In this document: one piece after another, positions 8,693 through 17,246 of the stretch
Position numbering within the stretch: the first letter of the stretch is position 1
How the letters are laid out: each line of letters begins with the position of its first letter
Assembly (NCBI GenBank): GCA_022796795.1
Contig: JAAWJI010000035.1
Coordinates: 1 to 45,078, forward strand
DNA length: 45,078 bases
Source: Lachnospiraceae bacterium
Lineage (GTDB): Bacteria > Bacillota > Clostridia > Lachnospirales > Lachnospiraceae
Direction of reading: 5' to 3'
The notes under the pieces: generated by a model
What the model was told of the DNA's origin: nothing
Seen by the model: the letters and a program-made list of their open reading frames with translations, nothing else
Database searches by the model: none
Position numbers and translations under genes: made by a program

Positions 8693-9655
8693 TCATTCCA
8701 GCCGAATCCTGGGGTCCATCATGGCAGCCACAATGTCCACCAGGTTGCTGGCAATCAGCGTGACTACCGCAATCATCATGGTGGTAATCATGACCGTGGG
8801 CATGTCCGCGCTGTTGATGGCGCTAAGGAGCATGGTTCCCACAGCCGGATAATTAAAAACTGTCTCGATCACCACCACGCCGCAAACCAGACTGGGAAGC
8901 TGAAAGATGAGCCAGGTCAGCACCGGGGACATGGCATTGCGCAGCCCATGCTTCAGATTCACCTCGCCCTCCCCCAGCCCCTTGCTGCGGGCGGTTTTGA
9001 TGTAATCTTTATTCATCACATCCAGCATACATCCCCGGGTGTAGCGGGTCAGGGTTGCCAAAAAGGAAATGCTCAGGCACAGAACCGGCATGACCAGGTA
9101 TTTGGCCCTGCTCCATAAATCCGTGCTCTCCCCGGCGGTTGTCCGCCCCCCTGTGGGGAGCCAGCCCAGAGTCATGGAAAACAAAAGGATAAACAGGATT
9201 CCAAAGAAAAATTCTGGCACGGAAATCCCCAGAACACTGAGACTGGTCAGGGTATAGTCTGCGACGGAATTCTGCTTCACCGCCGCCGTAAACCCAAACA
9301 GAATTCCCAGAACAGCCGAGAAGACCAGGGCCCACCCGGCCAGCTCCATGGTGTAGGGCAGCCGGGTGGCAAGCATCTGGGAAATATCCGATCCTGAGAT
9401 CACAGAGTATCCCAGATCTCCCTGTAAAATTCTTCCAATCCATTTTGCATACTGCAGGGGAAGCGGGTCCGACAAGCCCGCCTGGTCACGAAGAACCTCA
9501 ATCTGCGCCTCCGAAAGGCCGGCCAGCTGCTCCGGCGGGAAGGTCCGGACAATGGGATCTCCCGGAAGCAGCTGTAAGCCAGCAAATACAATCATGGTGA
9601 TCAGGAGCAGCTTGGGTATCATAGCAAGCACCCTGCGGATGATATATCGTATCAT
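8693..9655 (-). CDS. Peptide-type ABC transporter permease (OppB/DppB-like)
   Basis: A 320-residue permease with six predicted membrane spans, the N-terminal MIRYIIRRVLAMIPKLL segment, LPGDP, a large external loop, then NKDYIKTARSKGLGEGEV as the ATPase-coupling loop. The start was placed at the ATG at 9655 because GGAGAG precedes it closely and OppB family members begin exactly there; an upstream in-frame start at 9697 would overlap the binding-protein gene end. It follows the binding protein by 26 bp. Confidence 0.92.
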   Translation of the reverse strand: MIRYIIRRVLAMIPKLLLITMIVFAGLQLLPGDPIVRTFPPEQLAGLSEAQIEVLRDQAGLSDPLPLQYAKWIGRILQGDLGYSVISGSDISQMLATRLPYTMELAGWALVFSAVLGILFGFTAAVKQNSVADYTLTSLSVLGISVPEFFFGILFILLFSMTLGWLPTGGRTTAGESTDLWSRAKYLVMPVLCLSISFLATLTRYTRGCMLDVMNKDYIKTARSKGLGEGEVNLKHGLRNAMSPVLTWLIFQLPSLVCGVVVIETVFNYPAVGTMLLSAINSADMPTVMITTMMIAVVTLIASNLVDIVAAMMDPRIRLE

Positions 9656-9681
9656 AAACTCTCCGTTTCTCTGAAAGGACT

Positions 9682-11394
9682 CTAATTCAGAGTCCATGCC
9701 TCCCAGTGCCAGTTACGTACCGTCAGATTGTCATAGGTGGTGAGTCCCTGGGGAAGCGTCAGCTCCTTGCTGTAGGTGACAATGGTATTCATGGCATAGA
9801 TGGGAATCTGGTAGCAGTCATCCAACAGCGTCACCTGCAACGCGTCGCTGTACTGTCTTGCAGCCGTCTCATCCTGGGACGCAAGCCAAGCTTTGTAATC
9901 TCCGTCATAAAGCTTCTCCCGCTCCTCCTTGTGGCCCCAGTCCTGCACAAAGGTGCTGCAGACCGTCTCATACTGCTGAACTGCATTGGTTCTGCTGCCA
10001 TTGGAGCCGTAGCTGATATCAAAGCTTCCCTCGGCAATCATAGAAGAAAAGGTTCCCGTATCCAGGATCTTCACCTCCACATTCACCCCTGCATCGGCAA
10101 AATTCTGCTTCACAAAGCCCAGAAGGTCCGCGGTGGTCTGATCTGTGTAGCCGGTGATCAGCTCATAGGTCTGACTGTAGTCAAAGCCCGCCCCGTTGAG
10201 AAGAGATTTCGCCAGCTCCAGATCCCGGGTGAACACCGGAATATCCGAGTTGTAGAGCGGGTTGTTGCTGGGCACAAAGGTGGTCAGAGGCTCTGCCTGT
10301 CCTGCGTAGACGCTAGATAAAGAGTCCTTGTCCAGAAGCAGGTTAAAGGCCTGGCGGACTTCCTTTTTCTGCAGGTCAGCTTTCGTCTTACCGTCGCTCC
10401 GCTCATTCAGGTTGAGAATTAGCTTCCGGTTATAGGTGGAGGACTGGATATCATATGTGGTGTCGGGATTTTGGGAGACAATATTTTCCGCCACAGCAAT
10501 ATCGCTCATGGCATTGCCGTAAACAAAATCCAGGTCCCCCACGATCATGGCGTTCACAGCCGCGTCATTGCCGCCAGCCGCATAGGAAGTGAGAAGAACC
10601 TTAGAAATGCCCGGCTGCTCTCCCCAGTATCCCTCGTAAGGCTTCAGGGTATAATAATCCGGGAAGGAAACCTGATCCAGACAGTATGGACCAGTACCCA
10701 CATAGGTTTCGATTCCCTTCATCTCTGCCAGGGGTATATTCTGGTAAACATGCATGGGCATCACCTTGTGCATAGCGATCTGGGTCAGAAACATCTTGTC
10801 AGGAGCTTTCAGTTTTACGGTGACTGTATGATCGTCAAAGGTGATACCGGAAAGCATGACTGCCGTGGCGTTCGCGTCTGCAGCTGCAGCCTCCGTGGCC
10901 TCATCAGAGCCCTCAATCTCCTTCAGGGTGGTGCCGGCGATCTGGCTCATGGGAGACTGGGCGGCTGCAGACAGAGACCAGGCCACTGCCTCCGCGGTCA
11001 GAGGCGTGCCGTCATGCCAGGTTACTCCGTCCCGGATGGTAAAGTTATAGATGAGACCATCCGGGGAAATCTCCCAGTCGCTGGCCAGCACACCTGCCAT
11101 GGTAGAGCCGTCCGGCTCCTGGGCCACCAGAGGTTCAAAAACCATAAAAGCTCCCAGATGCTGAATATCCCACCAGGGACTCTCAAACATGGTATCAATG
11201 CCAATTCCCTGATGCCACATCAGACGCAGAACCTTCTCCTGGGAAGACTCTGCCGGCGCTTCCTCTTTTATCGTCTCTTTCGGGGCAGCATTCTCTGGGG
11301 ATTCTGCAGGGGACTCCTGCTTTTTCCCGCACCCCGCTGCACTTAAGGCCAGTGTCAGTGCCAGCATACCTGCCAATACTTTTTTCATTTTCAT
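9682..11394 (-). CDS. Extracellular substrate-binding lipoprotein, family 5 (peptide-type)
   Basis: A 570-residue solute-binding protein (SBP_bac_5). The N-terminus MKMKKVLAGMLALTLALS is a signal peptide ending in AAGC, so Cys is lipidated and anchored outside the membrane. Family features follow: a WEISPDGLIYNFTIRDGVTWHDG block, TGPYCLDQV, and a C-terminal QIPIYAM segment. The start is fixed by AGGAGGG 7 bases before the ATG at 11394, although the frame is open to 11505. It is the first gene of the operon and is transcribed divergently from the sensor kinase. Family 5 proteins bind peptides, but also opines, nickel or oligosaccharides, so the ligand is open. Confidence 0.92.
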   Translation of the reverse strand: MKMKKVLAGMLALTLALSAAGCGKKQESPAESPENAAPKETIKEEAPAESSQEKVLRLMWHQGIGIDTMFESPWWDIQHLGAFMVFEPLVAQEPDGSTMAGVLASDWEISPDGLIYNFTIRDGVTWHDGTPLTAEAVAWSLSAAAQSPMSQIAGTTLKEIEGSDEATEAAAADANATAVMLSGITFDDHTVTVKLKAPDKMFLTQIAMHKVMPMHVYQNIPLAEMKGIETYVGTGPYCLDQVSFPDYYTLKPYEGYWGEQPGISKVLLTSYAAGGNDAAVNAMIVGDLDFVYGNAMSDIAVAENIVSQNPDTTYDIQSSTYNRKLILNLNERSDGKTKADLQKKEVRQAFNLLLDKDSLSSVYAGQAEPLTTFVPSNNPLYNSDIPVFTRDLELAKSLLNGAGFDYSQTYELITGYTDQTTADLLGFVKQNFADAGVNVEVKILDTGTFSSMIAEGSFDISYGSNGSRTNAVQQYETVCSTFVQDWGHKEEREKLYDGDYKAWLASQDETAARQYSDALQVTLLDDCYQIPIYAMNTIVTYSKELTLPQGLTTYDNLTVRNWHWEAWTLN

Positions 11395-11540
11395 ATGCTT
11401 TCCCTCCTTTACCCTCTCTCTTTCAGGGAGGTTCTTATTCATGTTGCACAACTTTTTTCTCTGCGTCCCATGAATTTGTGTATTTGTACGATTCATATAT
11501 ATCATATCCCAGAGAATTGTGGAACATATTTTGACACATT
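11395..11540 (-). promoter_or_regulatory. Upstream region of the transporter operon
   Basis: The divergent control region between the binding protein and the kinase. A weak minus-strand promoter candidate is TTCCAC-17 bp-TATATA (about 11500-11528). No stronger promoter was found, which suits an operon that needs an AraC-type activator. The ribosome site AGGAGGG is at about 11402-11408. Confidence 0.3.
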
Positions 11541-11580
11541 CGAAATTTTACGAAACATTTCAAAATATTTGAGAATATTT
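11541..11580. repeat. Four helically phased 10-bp A/T repeats upstream of the kinase promoter
   Basis: Four successive decamers (CGAAATTTTA, CGAAACATTT, CAAAATATTT, GAGAATATTT) fit a CGAAATATTT consensus with exact 10-bp period, ending 5 bp before the kinase -35 box. They could be an UP-like/bent DNA element or repeated half-sites of the YesN-like regulator. Confidence 0.6.
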
Positions 11581-11585
11581 TTGAT

Positions 11586-11615
11586 TTGCACTAAACGATT
11601 CTTATAGATTATAAT
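11586..11615 (+). promoter_or_regulatory. Promoter of the YesM/YesN-like two-component genes
   Basis: TTGCAC (11586-11591) and TATAAT (11610-11615) are separated by 18 bp. The expected start site near 11622 leaves a leader of about 30 bases before the kinase ATG at 11654, which has AGGAG at 11641-11645. Confidence 0.75.
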
Positions 11616-11653
11616 TATCGTATAACAGGTCAGCCAGAACAGGAGACTATTTT

Positions 11654-13483
11654 ATGAAATTTCAACATAAGCTCTCTTTTCAGCGTCAGCTTACCACGGT
11701 GCTACTGCTCTCCTCCCTTTTGATCACCCTTTTCACCAGCATGACTGCCTATCAGCTGGCTTTTCGCAGATTTCGGGAGATGAGCATTCAGTCCACCCAA
11801 TCCAGCAGCGGCATCCTTCACGATACGGTCAGCAACTATCTGGATCAGGTACAGCTGTGTACCACGGAGATTCTCACATCCCCCCAGCTCCGTGCTGTCA
11901 GCGCTGCGGATGCTGGAGAGTTTTCCGATCAGCTGAGATACCTGGAAACCAGCATCCGCTCCCAGGTAGGACTTGCCTACACCCGGGATGTGGATTTTTC
12001 CGCCATTCACATTTATCTGCAAAACGGATACACCTACTCCCTCAACAGCAGACGGCTGTACGCGGATTATGAGGCCTGTATGGAAGATCTGTCCCACTTG
12101 GGACTGGATACCCGGGACACCTATGTGGGCACCCAGTGGGATGTGCTCACGCCGGAGGGCGCCCAGACGCCCTCCCTTACCTGCATCCGTTATCTCTATG
12201 ATACCCGCATGAATCGCATGGGTGTGGCCCTGTTCGCTCTTGCTCCCTATGAGCTGGACAAGCTCTTTGGCTCCCTGGCCGATGCCCAGATCATCAACAG
12301 GGAGGGGAAGATTCTGTTCAACCGCAACGGGAATCTCATGGGCTCCTGTGTAACCAGCCCCAAGCTTCTGAAGCTCATCTCCGGAGCCACCGGCAGAAAC
12401 ACCGTCACCTATGAAGAGTACGGGCTGGAATCCATGGTCTCCTTTGCTCCCCTGGGAAATCTCTCCACCTACCTGGTGGTGCCCAACACCACCTATGAGA
12501 CTCTTCTGGAGAAAAACACGAAAACCTACCGCCAATCCGTGCTGTCCATTACCCTGTTCTCCCTTGTGGCAGCCGTCCTTCTGTCAGTTCTGCTGAGCAG
12601 GCGCGTATCCAAATGCATCCAGGAGCTTCTGGATTTTATTAAAGGGGCTGGGGAAGATCACGATACCACCCTGCGCTATGAGGGCAAGGGAAACAGCGAA
12701 TACGATAAGATCGGCAGAAGCATCAACGGGCTGCTGGATAATATTCAGTCCACCGCCGCCCTGCGGGAAGAGGAGATGAAGATTAACCAGACCCTGGAGC
12801 TGAACCTGCTGCGTGCTCAGCTCAATCCCCATCTTCTGTACAATACCCTGGATTCTGTACTTTTAAACCTGGAAAAGCACCGGGATGAGAACGCTGTCAA
12901 TCTCATTGCAAACTTAAGCCAGTATTTCCAGTACGCCCTCTCCAAGGGACAGCAGATCATTCCCCTGGAGGATGAGCTAAAGCTTATCCAGCACTACATC
13001 AATCTCCAGCGTCTGGCCCGGCACAAAGCCTTTACCCTTTGCATCCAGATTCCAGAAGAACTCTACGGCACGCCTCTGCCCAAGCTGACCCTGCAGCCCA
13101 TTGTGGAAAATGCCATTATCCATGGGGTAGACGGCTACCGGGATGACGGAACCATCACTCTCACCTCCCAGGAGGAGGGACCCTTTCTGCACCTGAAGGT
13201 TTCTGACAATGGTTTCGGCATCCCACCGGAGGAGCTGGAGCAGCTGAATCAAATGCTCGATGCACAGCCAAGCTCCGCACAGCTTCACTCCTTTGGCCTG
13301 TACGGAATCAACCGCACCCTGCGCCAGACCTTCGGAAAGGAATACAGACTTCATATTACCAGCCAGATGGATGTGTTTACCTGTGTCACGGTGACTATTC
13401 CACGGGCTTCCCAACCTCTGCAGACGGTTCCCGTTTCCGAATATCCGGGAGAAAGGAAAACACCTGCTGCGGACAAATTTTAA
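11654..13483 (+). CDS. YesM-like sensor histidine kinase
   Basis: A 609-residue membrane kinase of the LytS/YesM class. Transmembrane segment 1 (about 13-35) and 2 (about 295-315) enclose a large external sensor domain of about 260 residues. A HAMP linker follows. The His-kinase motif LRAQLNPHLLYNTLDS places the phospho-acceptor at His393. The ATP-binding domain has LTLQPIVENAIIHG (N box, about 478-491) and DNGFGI (518-523). It should sense an extracytoplasmic ligand and phosphorylate the adjacent regulator. Because it is divergent from the transporter operon, it most likely senses that operon's substrate. Confidence 0.93.
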   Translation: MKFQHKLSFQRQLTTVLLLSSLLITLFTSMTAYQLAFRRFREMSIQSTQSSSGILHDTVSNYLDQVQLCTTEILTSPQLRAVSAADAGEFSDQLRYLETSIRSQVGLAYTRDVDFSAIHIYLQNGYTYSLNSRRLYADYEACMEDLSHLGLDTRDTYVGTQWDVLTPEGAQTPSLTCIRYLYDTRMNRMGVALFALAPYELDKLFGSLADAQIINREGKILFNRNGNLMGSCVTSPKLLKLISGATGRNTVTYEEYGLESMVSFAPLGNLSTYLVVPNTTYETLLEKNTKTYRQSVLSITLFSLVAAVLLSVLLSRRVSKCIQELLDFIKGAGEDHDTTLRYEGKGNSEYDKIGRSINGLLDNIQSTAALREEEMKINQTLELNLLRAQLNPHLLYNTLDSVLLNLEKHRDENAVNLIANLSQYFQYALSKGQQIIPLEDELKLIQHYINLQRLARHKAFTLCIQIPEELYGTPLPKLTLQPIVENAIIHGVDGYRDDGTITLTSQEEGPFLHLKVSDNGFGIPPEELEQLNQMLDAQPSSAQLHSFGLYGINRTLRQTFGKEYRLHITSQMDVFTCVTVTIPRASQPLQTVPVSEYPGERKTPAADKF

Positions 13484-13501
13484 AGAAAGGATTTTAAACT
13501 A

Positions 13502-15088
13502 GTGTTTGACGTAATGATTATTGATGACGAGACAGACGTGCGGGAACGGCTGGCCTCCAATATTGACTGGTCCGGACTGTCCCTGCAGCTTGCAGCCCAG
13601 GCGGCGGATCTGGATACAGCCCGGGAGCTCTATCTGCTCCATCAGCCCAAAATCATAATCACCGATATTAACATGCCCATGGGCTCCGGCCTGGATCTGG
13701 CCCAGGAGCTTTTGGAATTGGATTCCTCCCTTCAGTGCATTGTGATCACCGGCTATGGGGAGCTGTCCTATGCCCAACGGGCCCTGCACATTGGCGCCAT
13801 TGAGTTTCTGCTGAAACCGGTCCTTCCCCAGACCATCAACGAAAGTCTCACAAAAGCCGTCACACGCCTGGAAAAACTGCGGGAGCAGGAGGCCTCCCTG
13901 GAAAATATGAGACAGCTGTGGGAGGAGAACCTGGACTCTGTCCGGGACGCCTATCTGGGAAATCTCCTGCGCCTGGGAGAGAAAAATGCGGATGCAGTTA
14001 AGAAAAAGCTTCTGGACCTGCAGATTGATTGTCCCGGTCCCTATTATTCCGTAGCCCTTCTGACCCTGGACCAGCAGCCTGCCCTGGAACACTACGAATC
14101 CGTCTGTCTGCTCATGGAAAAACAGACAGGCGCTTTTCTCAGGGAGGCAGGATTCCGCTATTACTTATTTTTCGATTCTCACTTCCGCCTCACCTGCCTA
14201 GTCAGCTCCCGGGCAAAAAATATGGACAACCTCTTTGAGGCTGCCCTGTTAAAGCTGAAAAATCATCTGCAGTTTATAAACGACAGCTATTCCCTCTGCG
14301 CCGGTATCGGCGCCGCCGTCTCCTCCCCCGACCTGCTGAAGGATTCCTTTGCCCAGGCAAAGGCTGCCCTCAGCTTCCAAGCTGACAAGGGCTCTGTGAT
14401 TCATTACAAAAATATAAGCGCCTGCGAGCATCTTTCACCCATAGGCCGCCACACGGTTCACGACCTGCGGCTCCTGTTTCTCCAGAAAAAGTACAGCGAA
14501 TTGGAAACTCGTCTCTCCGAACACCTGGAGGCCCTGGAAAGCCAGGAAAACAGCGTCTCCCAGATCCGTGCCTTCTCCCTGAAACTGCTGGCCCTGCTGT
14601 CCGGGGAGTGCAGCCGGCAGGAGCTTCCCATTGACCAGATCATGTCCTCTGTGGATCTTTTGAGAATCTTTTCCTCCCCCACATGTCAGGACATCCGGGA
14701 CAGCACCCTGGCCATCCTCCGCCAGATGAATTACCTGCAAAGCCATCACGCTTCCAACAACATCAACCATCTGATCTCCTTGGCAAAGGACTATATGCTG
14801 GAGCACCTGCGGGATGCCGACCTGTGCCTGAATACGGTCAGCGAGGCCATCGGCCTCTCCAGCAGCTATTTCTGCGACCTGTTTCACCGGACGGAACATA
14901 TAAGCTTCAGCAATTACCTGAAGGTCCTGCGCATCAACCATGCCAAAACCTTGCTGCGCACTACCAATCTGAAAATCTTTGAGATTGCCGACACGGTGGG
15001 GTTCTGCAATGCCAGATATTTTTGCTATGTGTTTAAGAAGGAGGTGAAGAAGACGCCTACGGAATATCAGCTGAGCTTTAAGCAGTAA
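13502..15088 (+). CDS. YesN-like response regulator with AraC-type DNA-binding domain
   Basis: A 528-residue regulator. The N-terminal receiver domain has acidic residues in IIDDE, the phospho-acceptor Asp55 in IIITDINMP, and the conserved Lys in FLLKPV. A middle region of about 280 residues is poorly conserved. The last 100 residues form two AraC-type helix-turn-helix motifs (LNTVSEAIGLSSSYF and IFEIADTVGFCNARYFC, then FKKEVKKTPTEY). The start is GTG at 13502, 18 bases after the kinase stop. It probably activates the divergent transporter operon. It ends 19 bases from the convergent thiE, with no terminator visible between them. Confidence 0.93.
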   Translation: MFDVMIIDDETDVRERLASNIDWSGLSLQLAAQAADLDTARELYLLHQPKIIITDINMPMGSGLDLAQELLELDSSLQCIVITGYGELSYAQRALHIGAIEFLLKPVLPQTINESLTKAVTRLEKLREQEASLENMRQLWEENLDSVRDAYLGNLLRLGEKNADAVKKKLLDLQIDCPGPYYSVALLTLDQQPALEHYESVCLLMEKQTGAFLREAGFRYYLFFDSHFRLTCLVSSRAKNMDNLFEAALLKLKNHLQFINDSYSLCAGIGAAVSSPDLLKDSFAQAKAALSFQADKGSVIHYKNISACEHLSPIGRHTVHDLRLLFLQKKYSELETRLSEHLEALESQENSVSQIRAFSLKLLALLSGECSRQELPIDQIMSSVDLLRIFSSPTCQDIRDSTLAILRQMNYLQSHHASNNINHLISLAKDYMLEHLRDADLCLNTVSEAIGLSSSYFCDLFHRTEHISFSNYLKVLRINHAKTLLRTTNLKIFEIADTVGFCNARYFCYVFKKEVKKTPTEYQLSFKQ

Positions 15089-15107
15089 TTCTGAAGCTTT
15101 TCCCTGG

Positions 15108-15764
15108 CTAAATGGGATTGCTGTCCTTCCTCTCCTCCAGCATCCGCCGAAATCCCTTCACCGCCTCCCCTGCATCTGCCGTTCTCAGGATTCCCGCTGA
15201 CACAGCAAGCCCCTGTGCTCCCCAGGCAAGAGGTGTGTGGCCGTTTTCCAGGGTGATTCCGCCCACTGCCACATTGGGAATCGGCGCTGCATCCAGGATT
15301 TCTCTGTATGTATCCGGTGAAATGGGCACGGCATCCGCCTTTGTTCCCGTGGGAAACCAGGCTCCGCTGCCCAGATAGTCTGCTCCCTCCTGCCAGGCCC
15401 TCCCCGCCTGCTCCCTAGTCCTGGCCGTAGCGCCTATGATCCCCTGGGGAAAGAGGCGTCTGGCATCCCTTATGGGAATATCCTCCGGCCCCAGGTGCAC
15501 GCCGTCCGCCCCGGACAAAAGGGCAATGTCCAGACGATCATTGACGAGAAACAGGGTGTCATACGAGTCCGCCAGCTCCCGCACCCTTTTGGCCCGGCGC
15601 AGATATTCTGCGGAGGAAATTTCCTTTTCCCGCAGCTGCACCAGATCCACCCCGGCTGCCAGGGCTTTGCAAAGGGCTTCCTCTCCCTGATTTAGATCCG
15701 CGATCAGATATAAGATCCCGGACTTCTTTTTCAGCCGTCCTCTTTTGCCCGCTCCTGATTCCAT
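15108..15764 (-). CDS. thiE: Thiamine-phosphate synthase ThiE
   Basis: A 218-residue cytoplasmic enzyme that joins the pyrimidine diphosphate and thiazole phosphate into thiamine monophosphate. Family motifs: QLREKEISS (pyrophosphate and substrate contacts), LVNDRLDIAL, DGVHLGPEDIP, GATART in place of GxSxH, LGSGAWFPTGTK, and VAVGGI. The ATG at 15764 has GGGAGG 8 bases upstream. It is the last gene of the thi operon, separated from thiM by 361 bp that hold a duplicated start region and a palindromic element. Confidence 0.93.
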   Translation of the reverse strand: MESGAGKRGRLKKKSGILYLIADLNQGEEALCKALAAGVDLVQLREKEISSAEYLRRAKRVRELADSYDTLFLVNDRLDIALLSGADGVHLGPEDIPIRDARRLFPQGIIGATARTREQAGRAWQEGADYLGSGAWFPTGTKADAVPISPDTYREILDAAPIPNVAVGGITLENGHTPLAWGAQGLAVSAGILRTADAGEAVKGFRRMLEERKDSNPI

Positions 15765-15850
15765 CTTAGCATCCTCCCTTTCTTCTCCCTGGTTTCTGCT
15801 CTCCCCTCCATCTTAGCACCCTTCCTTTCCCCTCCCTGGTTTCTCTTCTC
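15761..15850. repeat. Direct repeat of the thiE start region
   Basis: About 41 bp beginning CCATCTTAGCA and ending CTCCCTGGTTTCT occur at 15761-15801 and again, with a few changes, at 15808-15850 (47-bp period). On the minus strand each copy carries a purine-rich ribosome site and an ATG, so thiE has a decoy start at 15811 in a different frame that would give a short leader peptide overlapping the real start. Confidence 0.75.
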
Positions 15851-15918
15851 TGCTCTATCCCGGCTGACTGCCTCCCCGCTCTCTCCTTCCTGTTTCTCCT
15901 TCCATCCTTCTATTTTTC

Positions 15919-16051
15919 GTTACTGTTCACTCCGTTCCCAGTAACATTCGCAAATCCATTTAAAATTCGCTTCGCGAATGGGATTTGCTCACTCCTGAAT
16001 CACTTTCTTACGGACTTTGTAGCGAGTGCAAAGCCCTGTGTGAACAGTAAC
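15919..16051. repeat. 133-bp intergenic palindromic element (MITE/REP-like)
   Basis: Perfect 12-bp inverted ends, GTTACTGTTCAC (15919-15930) and GTGAACAGTAAC (16040-16051), bound a 133-bp element with no coding capacity. A third inverted CAGTAAC lies at 15939-15945, giving a subterminal hairpin. In the middle an ATTCGC-TTC-GCGAAT hairpin is nested within GCAAATCC (15950-15957) and GGATTTGC arms. A related core occurs at 30660-30705, so this is a dispersed family. It sits between thiM and thiE in the operon. Confidence 0.75.
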
Positions 16052-16125
16052 TATTTTTCTTCCTCTGGCCTGCCTTCGATGGCCAGCGTGCGGCATGCAT
16101 CCCCTCCTATGCATCACCCCCCTGC

Positions 16126-17133
16126 TTATGGAAAAGCATGCTCCTTCAGATAGGAAAGAAAGGCTTCCTCCTCTCCTGTAAACCTGCTAAGCCCATCCAG
16201 GATTTCCTGGCGGAAGCTGCCGTACCCCCGGGCAGTTCCTGCCTGCTCCTGTACAAATCCCACGGTCAAAAGAGCTGCCCACACAGCCGCGCTATATTTT
16301 GACCAAATGTCCGGCCGCACTGCTTCTGCTCTTCCTCCAAAAACCTCTGTTATTTCTTCTGCCGCCTTGCAGAAACCTTCTGGCGCTTCTTCTGCTGCCC
16401 CGCAAAAAGCTTCTGGCACTTCCTCTGCCGCCCCGCAAAAAGCTCCCATGAGCGCCCCTGTCATGCAGCCCGTTCCTATCAGCCCGTAGGCAGGCGCCGC
16501 CCGATGGCACATGCACCCCAGCAGGATAAGTCTCCTCTCTTCTACTGTAAAAATCCGATTTTCCCGTCCGGTAGACACAAAAACCCGCTCTCCGGCTCTG
16601 GAAAGCGCCCTCACCCGCTCCGGGTCTGCCTCCAGGAAGTCATGGCTTCGAACCGAATCAACTCCCTCATGAGTAAGCCTCCCGGAAAACAGGGCAACAT
16701 TTTCCGCCTCATTTCCCTTTACGATTCCCTTCCAGGAAATCGCCAGTAATTCCTCCAGATTTTGCAGGCGGTACGCGGACGCTCCGGCTCCCACCGGATC
16801 CAGAACCACTGGCAGCCCCCGTTCTCCGGCAGCCCGCAAAGCGCGCCGGGCTGCCTCCTGTTTCTCCTCCCCGGGCTGTCCCAGATTTACCACCAGGGCG
16901 TCCGCATAGGCTGCAAGCTCCTCCATCTCCCCGGGACACAGGGCCATAAGAGGACGGGCCCCAAGAGCCGCCAGGGCATCCCCACAGAAGGCGGCGGAAA
17001 CGCTGTTGGGGAGCATGTGAACCAGGGGGCGCTTTTCCCGAATCTGCTGCAGGAGGCGCGCAATCTCTTGGGCACTGATTCCTTCCTGCATCTCTGTATG
17101 GTTTGTTTCTGTATTCCCCTCCTGCATCCTCAT
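16126..17133 (-). CDS. thiM: Hydroxyethylthiazole kinase ThiM with an internal repeat insertion
   Basis: It phosphorylates 4-methyl-5-hydroxyethylthiazole for thiamine salvage. Recognised by PLVHMLPNSVSAAFCGDALAALGARP (N-terminal substrate site in ThiM), VLDPVGAGAS, KGNEAE, FVSTGREN and the GTGCMTGALMGAF anion-hole motif. About residues 227-270 carry near-perfect 11-residue tandem repeats (FCGAAEE.PEA) not expected in the family, making the protein longer (335 residues) than the usual 260-280. The ATG at 17133 was chosen because AGAGAGG lies 9 bases upstream; a GTG at 17157 or ATG at 17127 are alternatives. It lies 113 bp after thiD. Confidence 0.88.
   Translation of the reverse strand: MRMQEGNTETNHTEMQEGISAQEIARLLQQIREKRPLVHMLPNSVSAAFCGDALAALGARPLMALCPGEMEELAAYADALVVNLGQPGEEKQEAARRALRAAGERGLPVVLDPVGAGASAYRLQNLEELLAISWKGIVKGNEAENVALFSGRLTHEGVDSVRSHDFLEADPERVRALSRAGERVFVSTGRENRIFTVEERRLILLGCMCHRAAPAYGLIGTGCMTGALMGAFCGAAEEVPEAFCGAAEEAPEGFCKAAEEITEVFGGRAEAVRPDIWSKYSAAVWAALLTVGFVQEQAGTARGYGSFRQEILDGLSRFTGEEEAFLSYLKEHAFP
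16322..16453. repeat. 33-bp in-frame tandem repeat within thiM
   Basis: Four 33-bp units at 16322-16354, 16355-16387, 16388-16420 and 16421-16453. The second to fourth copies are clearly related over most of their length and the first is degenerate. The period keeps frame and encodes an Ala/Glu-rich 11-residue unit placed right after the GTGC catalytic loop. Confidence 0.85.
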
Positions 17134-17246
17134 CCGTCTGTTCCTCTCTCTTTCCACATCTCTTTTTGTCAGTTCTCTTTTTCCGGCCTTTCCAGTCTGA
17201 CATTCTCTCCTGTGTGCCAGATCTTCTTAAGCTGCCGCTTATCCTG

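Noticed and set aside
15919..16051. Insertion sequence
   Set aside because: Inverted ends exist, but the element is only 133 bp and has no transposase frame, so it is listed as a non-autonomous repeat.
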